DNA of 50,299 bases, from positions 7,284-57,582 of the forward strand of contig FLMG01002277.1 of assembly GCA_900088475.1 (NCBI GenBank), given 5' to 3'. Under the pieces are notes generated by a model. It did not search any database and was not told where the DNA came from. It saw nothing but the letters and a program-made list of their open reading frames with translations. This stretch comes from Hyphochytrium catenoides (taxonomy: Eukaryota; Sar; Hyphochytriomycetes; Hyphochytriales; Hyphochytriaceae). This document shows, in pieces, positions 42,783 to 50,299 of this stretch; within the stretch, counting starts at the first letter, position 1, and each line of letters opens with the position of its first letter. The translations under genes were made by a program, and so were the position numbers.

Positions 42783-45700
42783 TTATCTGCCTTTACCCTT
42801 GGCCCACGACTTCATGAGCTGGGAACCAGTAAGAGAGACCCCTCCCCCCGTCCGTTGGCTCTTTTGAGGCCTGGACATAAAGGTAGGCAACGTTCTCTTT
42901 CTTCCTCCAGTTGCCTGGGTCTCGATCTCCTCCTCTCCGTCTTCACCTCTCACATCCAACTGGGATGTGGTTAGGAAAGAGGAGAGATTGCTCTGCGTCA
43001 GCTTTGGTGCCGCTTTAGCTCTAGGTTTTGGTCTTCTTCCCCGAGTGGACGAAGAGAGAGAAGGCGCAACATCGTCCTCGTCGCTGATTTCTATTTCTTC
43101 TACGTCAGAGTCAGGAAGAGCCGCCGCCACTTTCTTGCCTCTCCCTCCTCCCCGCTTTGCTGCGACTTTCTTCTTCGTGGGTGCCCTCTTTGCCCTGCTC
43201 TTGCTGGCAGGCTTTGCCGCAGCTGTGCGCCCTCTTTTAGCTGGTCTAAAGTCCTCTTCCTCGTCGTCATCGTCAAAATCCAAATCCTTGCCTTCCTCTT
43301 CGTCATCGTCTCTGTCTTTTCTTGTCTCGTCCTCTTCTTCTTCATCGATTCCCCCCTCTTCTTCACTATAGGAGGCGATGGCTTTGGCCGCTTTCTTCGC
43401 CGAGGCTCTCTGTGTGGTTCTTCCTTTGGGGGAAGGGCCTCGGCCTCGCACACCCCCACGGAAATCCTCGTCAAAGTCTAGGTCAGGCTCTCTTCCTTCT
43501 TTCTCTTCTTCCGCTTCTTTTTCTCTTCTGACCTCTCGTCGACCCGCTGATGCGTTATTGAGTTGTGTCTCCGTCGCGTCACCGTTTACGCGATTCTGTG
43601 AGTATTAGCAAAAGTTAGACTCATAAGAGTAGGCTTCATGCTGCCCACAGCGAGAATGACACCGAGGCACTCGAGGATGGCAGACAGAAGACGGCAATGC
43701 TCGATGCCAGGTGGTAGACCTGACAAAGTGGAGTACAAGGCCACATGAGGTGGGAAGGTGCCACAACACGGTTGCCAAAGGAAGAGGAAAAGAGGAAAAG
43801 GCCTGTGGCTGCAAAGCCACTAAAGTAGTGGACGAAGGAAGAACCATAAAGGACAGCGCATTATCTACCTGGTCAGCTCTTCCCCTCTCCTCTGTTGGCC
43901 TAGGCTCTTTCTCTACTTGTTCCGATCGAGAGGATACTACTTCCTTGATCTCTGACACTTGTTTCACCTCTTTCTTCTTCTTCAGTATCTCCTGGAGCGT
44001 CTCAATCTCCCGCTCTACCATTTCACCTATTGCCCCCGCATCTCCCTTGATGTAACTCTCAAGCGCCAGCCCTAGCTTGTTTACTGGCAGCGCCATGAGT
44101 TTGCTGGCAGATGTACGGAGCTTCTCAGCAACAAAGTCCTCAACCTTGGTTTGGTCCAGAGGAAGAGGCCTGTTGAAGAGTCAGAAGTATTCGCGGCGAC
44201 AAATAGAAAAGGATAGGATTATGCGTGAGGCCAGCCAGTGCGAAGAGAAAATAGAACAAGAGACTACCCAGGCAGCGCATAGATAAATGGATTGCTAGAC
44301 AACAGCTGCAAAAGATTACGGCTTATAAAGTTTCGGTGGCATCAAGATAGAGCGAAAGGCGCTCCTATACGGAGCCCAAATTAGGACAGCACGGATAGGC
44401 AGGAGATGAATAAGATTGAGTAGCGATGGATGATCGAGGACCGGGCTTTATAATATCTGTTCTGAATGGGTGAGCTTACCTCAGAGGACCAGGCATTGGC
44501 CTTTTGGCTGGGTCTTTCTCTGCACATGGCCATTTCCAGGGTTAGCTAACAATCCTCAACAACTTATCGGGACAACACTAGATACAAAGGAAAGCATGGA
44601 AGGAGCAGGAGTAGGTCGACGGACATTTTACACTCTTCTAGCATCGAACTGGGCAATCAGCCACAAACCAGGGCCCCATACGAGAGAACTGACAACAAAA
44701 CCGAGTGCAAAGGGTTCGAGAGAGTCAAATAGCGTAGCCATCGAGAGATACTGTTTCTTGCCTTCGTCCTCCTTTCCCTTCCTCCGCCTAAAGAAGAGCA
44801 GGATATCATTGGGATTGGCTACTTCCCCTACAAACTGGCGGCCAAATCTCTGGTTATTTAGCACCGGAAATCCTGAGTGCTCCACGCGCAAACGGACGAG
44901 GATCTCCTTGTATTTAATGTTTGGCTAAGGGCAATCGCAGCGGCAGCAAAAGGAATAAGAGATGAGCGACGACAAAAGAAGAGTCCCACGTGGGAGAATA
45001 CATACGATCGAGACAGGGATGAAGCGCAGCAAGCAGCGGAGCTTAAATAGGGAAGTGGGCAGCAACAAGGGAAAAAAACGGACAAACAGAGGGACAGGAG
45101 CAACCAAGCGCAAACGATGGCGTGAGTTAGTTTGGGAAGGAGCGAGTCTGCTGACCATCTGCTCCTTCGCATCCAAGATAATATCCTTGACAATGTCAAC
45201 AAGCTTGGCTGAGATCTTATCCTGGATATTCGGGTCGTCAGGGTCCAGCTCCATGTCAGACAGAGAGACCTCGTGGAAGATGAACGGCCGCACATTTTCA
45301 AACTTTATCCGGGTTATCCTGCAAAAGGGAGGAGCAAAATAGTGTAAGGATTAAGGGGGAAAGGCGAGGCAGGGAAAAGACAGAGCGAGAGAAAGAGAAA
45401 AGCAGAGGGAGAGAGGAACTGTGTGGGCGAGATAGTCAGTGCTCTGTAAGATCTAGCAGAGTGCGGCACGCAAGCCCTTAACCAACCTGAACTCCTTATC
45501 TGCTATCTCTAGCACTCCAAAGTGTTTCGGTACAGCTTCTCCCTCCACGAGAGAGGTAGCTACAGAAGAGCCCGGCTGTGTGACAAAGAAGTCACCCTTC
45601 AAGCTATATTCTGGTGATATCAGGCACTCGTGCTCATGTCCCCAGAGCACCAGGTTTATAAAGTTAGGGATGAATGACTCTGGCACGCAGTTCTTGCTTC

Positions 45701-46602
45701 CTCTCCCGCGGTTGTCTCTATTTTGATGGATGATAAAGATATTGAACCACGGAGAGTTGCCATTCTCGTCCGAGGCTGGAAAGTGAAGGGCCATATGAAG
45801 GAGATAAAGACAGAACCCGTGTCAACGATGAGGTTGATAAAAGAGAACAAGGGCATGAAAGAGACAGTGAGAGAGAGAGAGAGAGAAAGAGAAAGAGAGA
45901 GAGAAGAGGACAATGGGGCCGAGACAGCTCGGCTGCCCATAAGGACTGACAGAGTCAACCATGTGGGGGTGAGAGAGACAGCTTACCTCCGTCTACGGGC
46001 TCTAGGAACTTCACTTTCTTTTGCGCAAACATTCGGTTAAGTCTCTCATCCCTTACACTACCTAACCCATAGAGAGCAATCTTAGTCGTGCCCTTCTCCA
46101 TCAGGATAGGGTGAATCTCAATGTTGTCTACTCTCTCGCTCTTCCCAAAGTAGTTCACCAGATTGGAGACAGAGAGAAGATCTAGCGCGGCAAGTGCAGT
46201 CGTTCCTCCCTCTCTCGTGGGATCGTCATGGTTGCCGTGTATGCTGAATACTGGGAGCTGCACGTTGTAGTTGGGATCTTGATAGTTGACGACCTCGGTA
46301 TTGGGAAAGTTTATCTTCTGGTCGCTGACAATCTCGATCTTGATATCGCCGTCACCCATGCAGTAGTTGCGCAATAACGCCATAGTTCTAAAAAGAGTCT
46401 GTCTGGAGGGCTTGTTATCGTGGAATAGATCTCCGCCAAGAAGTAAGAGATCCGCATTGATGTTTAAGGCATGCTTCAGCACTTCTTCAAAGGCCTCGAA
46501 GGAGTCATTGCCTCGTACAGGATCTTTCTCTAGATACCCCAGGTGATTATCGGTCGAGATGACAATCCTAAAGGTGTTCTCCTGAGGGGGTTCCGCGGCC
46601 AT
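42783..46602 (-). CDS. MRE11: Double-strand break repair nuclease MRE11
   Basis: Six exons (45987-46602, 45487-45775, 45156-45318, 44752-44924, 43869-44169, 42783-43595) join in phase to 784 residues. MRE11 is the Mn-dependent endo/3'-5' exonuclease of the MRN complex, with RAD50 and NBS1. All phosphoesterase motifs are present: STDNHLGYLEKDP, LLLGGDLFHDNKPS, FSIHGNHDDPTREGG, FNIFIIHQNR and LVLWGHEHECLISPEY followed by TQPGSSVATSL. The capping domain follows (ITRIKFENVRPFIFHEVSLS, ILVRLRVEHSGFPV, FGRQFVGEVANPNDILLFF). Next come the helices expected to bind RAD50 (VEDFVAEKLRTSASKLMALP). The last exon is a long Lys/Arg/Asp/Glu-rich tail with a SUMO-interaction-like VEEIEISDEDD and a PIP-like QSNLSSFL. 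It is longer than the human tail but of the same character. Confidence 0.95.
45866..45906. repeat. Short (GA)n run inside MRE11 intron 1
   Basis: A purine run of GAGAGAGAGAAAGAG type lies in the intron between MRE11 exons 1 and 2, between splice sites at 45775 and 45987. Confidence 0.8.
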
Positions 46603-48190
46603 CGCTTACACTCCGCTTCTGCCTTGCTGAAACGCAGGGCCGTCCTCCTTTCAAGTTCGACTGTCAGCTGTTGCTCCCCGGTCCATCAGTCGCATCCTGA
46701 TCCGTTGTCATCTTGCTACATCAAACCTGTCGCGCCGCCGCTCCTATCCTTTAACAGCCCTCCTCAGTCAAACAGGCCGGTGCTACCTTGGCTCTGAGCT
46801 CACATGGAGCTTCACTTTTCATTCTTTCATCGGCCTCAAACTATGGCGAGAACGCCGATAAGAAGCAGCGCGAGATGTTGTTGGCGCGAAACTCATTCGC
46901 ACTCACCCTCTTCATCACCTCTAACACCTTTATCGCTGATAGCCACTCTATACCTTGCTATTATTCTTACCAAGCAGCGCATTTATCCATAATGAGGAGG
47001 CGCAAGGTCATGAAAGACTTTATTGGTAGTTTTCTTGATGATTGTAAGGGCTTCTTCTAACATTCGCAGGCTCCTCCTGTCTGCTTGGGCAGCAGCCTGG
47101 GATGCTGACGCTCTATCTCTTCTTCTCTCACTAGTTCTACCTAGTTAGTGAAGATGTATCAGTGTTCAAGCGTAGGCTTGCTGCCTCTCCTCCATTTGCG
47201 GCCATGGCACTCTCTTGCACGCCTTTCCTCTGAGCAAGATTTCTTCCGGAGAGCTGAAAGCGAGCTCACGATGCTTTTGGGGACAATGACTCTCGAACAG
47301 AGGAAGAAGGATAATTTCTAAGAAGATAGTCCAGGATGGATAAGAGATCCAATTCATTGAGCGATGATAAGAGGTCGCTAGTGGCGCCGCGTGCCTCTCA
47401 AAAGAGATGAAGCAACAAAGCTTAAATCTCTTTCAAAGGTAACGTCCCGAGTCCCATCAAGAAGTTTCACTGCCATCATGATCTCATGCCTGCGTTCTTT
47501 CGCTGACTGCCTGGAAGAACATTTATTCCATCACTTGACTCTCCCATCCAAGTAATTGTTCCGATGATGGAGCTGAAGGCCAATCGGATTCAGCATAGTA
47601 GTAAAGGCTTCAGCAGGGAAAGGAGCAGCCCGGAGGAGCAGACGAAGAAGAAGAAGTGGCGGTACAATGTATCATATGGATTCAGCCCTCTTGTCGCTTC
47701 TCCTTCCCCCAATACTCCCCATATTAATGCCTTCCGCTCTTCTTCCACAGCCTTCAGGACAGAAATCTGTAGAGGGTCGCATGAGACTCAGACTGGTCAT
47801 GTTATACTATCGTCCCTGAGCCCTTTCTGCAGCACATTCGAGCAGCCTTCCCTCTCCCGTCGACCTAAGCGCTAATTCTTCAACAGCAAATGAGTCGTCT
47901 GAAGGTACTGCCGCCGTCCAAGAAGTGTCAGCAGAAGGACTTAGCAGCAACAGCAGCAAACAGAAACGAAAGTACAACATGACCAGTCTGAGTCTCAGAA
48001 AGAGTCTGCGTGAAGAGTTCAGAAAGAAGGCAAAGAGTGCAGAAAGTGTGATCAGGCCCAAAAGGGCCATATCTGCCCCTTTGCTCCTTCCGCGGAGCCC
48101 TAAGCAGGAAGGATGTGTGTTTGCTCGGGACTCTAGATACTTTCTTCTTAATAAAAATATCTCTTTCTGTGCCTGTCCACAGGCACTTCC
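46603..48190. other. Region upstream of MRE11, no supported gene
   Basis: Open frames on the plus strand at 47564-47875 and about 47925-48115 have charged stretches (QTKKKKWRYNVSYGF; SLRKSLREEFRKKAKSAES) but no recognised domain or start/stop logic. The two lie on either side of a perfect 22-base inverted repeat, so they may belong to a decayed element. The MRE11 promoter should lie just above 46602. Confidence 0.4.
47782..47997. repeat. Inverted repeat pair, 22-base perfect arms
   Basis: TGAGACTCAGACTGGTCATG followed by TT at 47782-47803 is the exact reverse complement of 47976-47997. Similarity extends about 11 bases further inward (TATACTATCG against the complement of CGAAAGTACA) with two mismatches. 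The arms enclose about 172 bases. It could be a fold-back or MITE-like remnant. Confidence 0.8.
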
Positions 48191-48203
48191 CTGTCGGCCA
48201 CAC

Positions 48204-48449
48204 TTCTCTCTTCGACCCTGCCCTGGCTAACTTGCTTTGGGTACCACTCCACTCACTTGGGAATCTATCACCAATGCTTTATATAACTACGAAGCTATTT
48301 AAATAGCGGATCGTCCAAGGAAGGCTTTGGGTGAGTGGTCGTACCGCTATATAGATAGCTTCGTAGTTATATAGGCATTGGTGATAGATTCCCAAGTGAG
48401 GGGAGTGGTACCCAAAGCAAAGTTAGCCAGGGCAGGGTCGAAGAGAGAA
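48204..48449. repeat. Long near-perfect palindrome made of gag sequence
   Basis: Two arms of about 106 bases, 48204-48309 and 48344-48449, are reverse complements with a handful of differences, separated by a 34-base spacer. The right arm is the 3' end of the copia-type gag frame on the minus strand. The left arm is the same peptide region on the plus strand (SLFDPALAN, then LGNLSP) with a one-base deletion that shifts its frame. The DNA or its transcript could form a long hairpin. Confidence 0.85.
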
Positions 48450-49003
48450 CCGATAAGGCCGACGAGGAGACACACTACGATAGCGGTCTCATCCAGGTTA
48501 ACCTTGGCTAACTTGAGCCGTCTATGAAGGTCCTTCACTTTGTTCACATAGTCCCTTATGGGACCACCCTCATATCGGGACTGGAAAAGTTCTTGAGCAA
48601 GGAAGAATGAATGATTCTTCGTCAACGACTTAAAACGCCGTTGTAGCTCAGACCAGAGAGCTCTGGGACTGTCCTTGAATTCAAGGAGTTCTCCAAGAAG
48701 CGATGAGTCCACCGTCGAAAGGATGGCCCGCATGACTTGGTTAGACCGTTTCTCGTAGAGAGCGAGGTCCCTAAAGTCCGTCGACGCGGGTTTCTCCTCG
48801 GTTGTTACCAGGGACATGGTCCTTCACACTTGAAATATTTCTCCAGTTGCCATCCCAGACCTCAAAGTTTTTGATTGGCCAGTTAGTTTGACCGCTAGAG
48901 AGAGAGTACTAACTGATGCAGAAGCACCAGCAGGAGTAGAAGCTTGAGCAGATAGCGAAGAGTCCGACGAGGACCAAGAGACTGTAGTTTGTCCCGAAGT
49001 CAT
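48346..49003 (-). pseudogene. Ty1/copia-type retrotransposon gag fragment, frame-broken
   Basis: A 156-codon open frame (ATG 48817, stop about 48347) matches the copia gag (UBN2-like) pattern: SNQVMRAILSTVDSSLLGEL, then ALWSELQRRFKS, FFLAQELFQSRYEGG and DYVNKVKDLHRRLKLAKVNL. Upstream on the same strand lies an ATG at 49003 and a Ser/Ala-rich leader ending in VKLTG. Between them the typical gag N-terminal motif (NFEVWDGN) is in a different frame, and at least two frame changes separate the blocks. The gag C-terminus ends in the palindrome at 48204-48449. No zinc knuckle, protease, integrase or reverse transcriptase follows in the window. It is a dead fragment of a genomic retroelement. The family call rests on motif pattern only. 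Confidence 0.75.
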
Positions 49004-50214
49004 CTGTCTCCCAAAGACTGAAAGATAGAAGAAGGTAGCACCAAAGATCTAAGTCAAAAGACGTGGGCCGAAATAACCTGACAGCGGAGTGGTGAACGCG
49101 CAGAGGATGCTCAGTGGTGAGCGAGAGTCTTAGCTAAGGTGCACTTGTGTCTTGGTGAGAGAAAGCTTTACTGAATGAGTTATGATAGATCCTACAGAAC
49201 AGAAGAAGAAGGAAAGCAAGTACAATAGTATGGGAATACAAGTACTAAAAATATGTGTGGAGAAGGACAAAGTCTGTTGTTAATGATAAGACTGAGGTAA
49301 GATAATAGTGACTGTTCAATGATGAAGTGACTCTTGATCAGTGACTCTTGAGGATAAGGTGACTCTTGAACTCAATGAGTCGACACAAAGGCTGTGACGT
49401 AAGTGCAAAGCAAACCGTAACGCCAACACTTCGAGCCCTTTTTGCTTGTCCACACATGTGTCAGTAGCCCTCTCAGTGGAGGACGCTGTCCTGGTCGTCT
49501 CCGGAGCCAGGGCAATAGACTTACATCCCTCGGCCCGTGTCAGGAGGAAGGGCTCAGCACCTAGGCATCGGGACCTCACTAATTATAGTGGCTGTTGCCT
49601 TCCTCCCCCATAGTCATCTCAGCAGCGAGATTGGCCTGAGAGTTATCATCTGATCCTTGGAGATGGTGATCCCGAGAGAATTGCGGTAGATAAAGAGCAA
49701 TGGCCTTAGCGACTGCATGTCCCTAGGGGGAGCCGGGCTCCATTGTGCCCTGCGCAGTAAGGAGAATGCTCGCGACGCAGGCTAAGAAGGTGGTATCTCC
49801 TGAATGGCCTTGAAGCCTCTGTCCCTGCGGCCTGCGCGCGCTTTAATTGTCAGATAAGGCGCTTGAGAGCAGCAGGATAACGGAAGAGGGAGCCGGACAA
49901 CGGGGCTTGCAGTGGAGGTTTGGACTGGAGCTTTGGAGCGGTTGGAGCTTTGCGCCATCTGCAAGGATGCGCCTTGACGTAGGAAGAGGAGGAGAGCGGA
50001 AGTGACGCCGCTGCATGAAGGACAGCGATCAACTGCTTTTGTCAAAGAAAGACTGAGTCAACTTCAACATGAAAATGCGACGATTGTAGGAACTGGTGCT
50101 TGTGATACTGCATCGCTATAACCGCATAGGTATTCCTATGGAGAAAAGGTGAGAGACTAATAGCTTTCTTGGGAAACTTCTCGTCTATCTCAGGGCCAGG
50201 ATGACATGATGGTG
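49004..50214. other. Flank of the gag fragment, no supported gene
   Basis: If the gag fragment keeps its original 5' flank, a leader and long terminal repeat would lie here, but I found no pair of LTR ends or convincing primer-binding site. Three copies of GTGACTCTTGA occur at 49327-49337, 49341-49351 and 49359-49369. Two short minus-strand open frames lack domains. Confidence 0.4.
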
Positions 50215-50265
50215 AGAGAGAGAGAAGAAAGAGAGAGGAACACAGAGAGACAGAGACAGAGACAG

Positions 50266-50299
<34 letters not shown>
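50215..50299. repeat. (GA)n microsatellite at window end
   Basis: A purine repeat of GAGAGA, AGAGACAGAGACAGA and GAAAGAGAG units that ends in a perfect GA run and continues past the window. Confidence 0.9.

Noticed and set aside
42967-43371. 134-codon Ser-rich plus-strand frame
   Set aside because: Antisense of the acidic/basic MRE11 tail; Ser runs come from Asp/Glu codons read backwards.
49020-49140. Possible retrotransposon primer-binding site upstream of gag
   Set aside because: No stretch convincingly matches the 3' end of a tRNA, and no LTR ends were found.
49327-49369. Three copies of GTGACTCTTGA considered as a CRISPR-like or iteron array
   Set aside because: Only three 11-base copies with uneven short spacers in a eukaryotic retroelement flank; most likely a small local duplication.

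Overview
The window is nuclear DNA from a protist-like eukaryote. Most genes are split by short GT-AG introns (about 60-400 bases), there are no bacterial operons or ribosome binding sites, and (GA)n/(CT)n microsatellites are frequent. The gene set includes a kinetochore scaffold, MRE11, a CPSF30-type polyadenylation factor and the motile-cilium-linked protein DPCD. A flagellated or ciliated unicellular organism, perhaps of the SAR group, would fit, but the sequence does not let me name the lineage. Gene models were assembled by hand: exons were joined only where splice sites and reading phase agreed.

Layout, left to right: the 3'-truncated FIST-domain gene (1-2663, minus); a Tudor-like gene (3529 to at least 4873, plus); a very long coiled-coil gene with about 35-40 small exons (5901-17487, minus); two-domain glyoxalase I (18109-19542, plus); an ArsH-type flavoprotein with an N-terminal extension (19948-21033, minus); a CPSF30-like gene (22152-26008, plus); a 3.3 kb repeat-rich stretch with GA and CT microsatellites; an intronless ZIP metal transporter (29551-30477, plus); DPCD (30704-32859, minus); a 3 kb low-complexity gap; the KNL1/Spc105/Spc7 kinetochore scaffold (35875-42359, plus); MRE11 (42783-46602, minus); and a right flank with a broken Ty1/copia-type gag fragment, a long hairpin palindrome and more GA repeats.

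The recognised genes alternate strand almost perfectly, so neighbours are divergent (621-3015 bases apart) or convergent (226-423 bases apart where both ends are known). They do not form one pathway. Themes are genome maintenance and division (KNL1, MRE11), RNA 3'-end processing (CPSF30), detoxification (glyoxalase I, ArsH), metal transport (ZIP) and cilia (DPCD).

The two most notable observations are protein architectures. The CPSF30-like gene appears to encode CCCH zinc fingers, a YTH m6A-reader domain, a DCD domain and a KH-like domain in one chain of about 735 residues. The KNL1 homologue lacks obvious classical MELT repeats and instead carries about ten copies of a motif of the form RRxTASPGxLxxLL or RTxxLGTLxxL, together with an RVxF-like KSVVF block.
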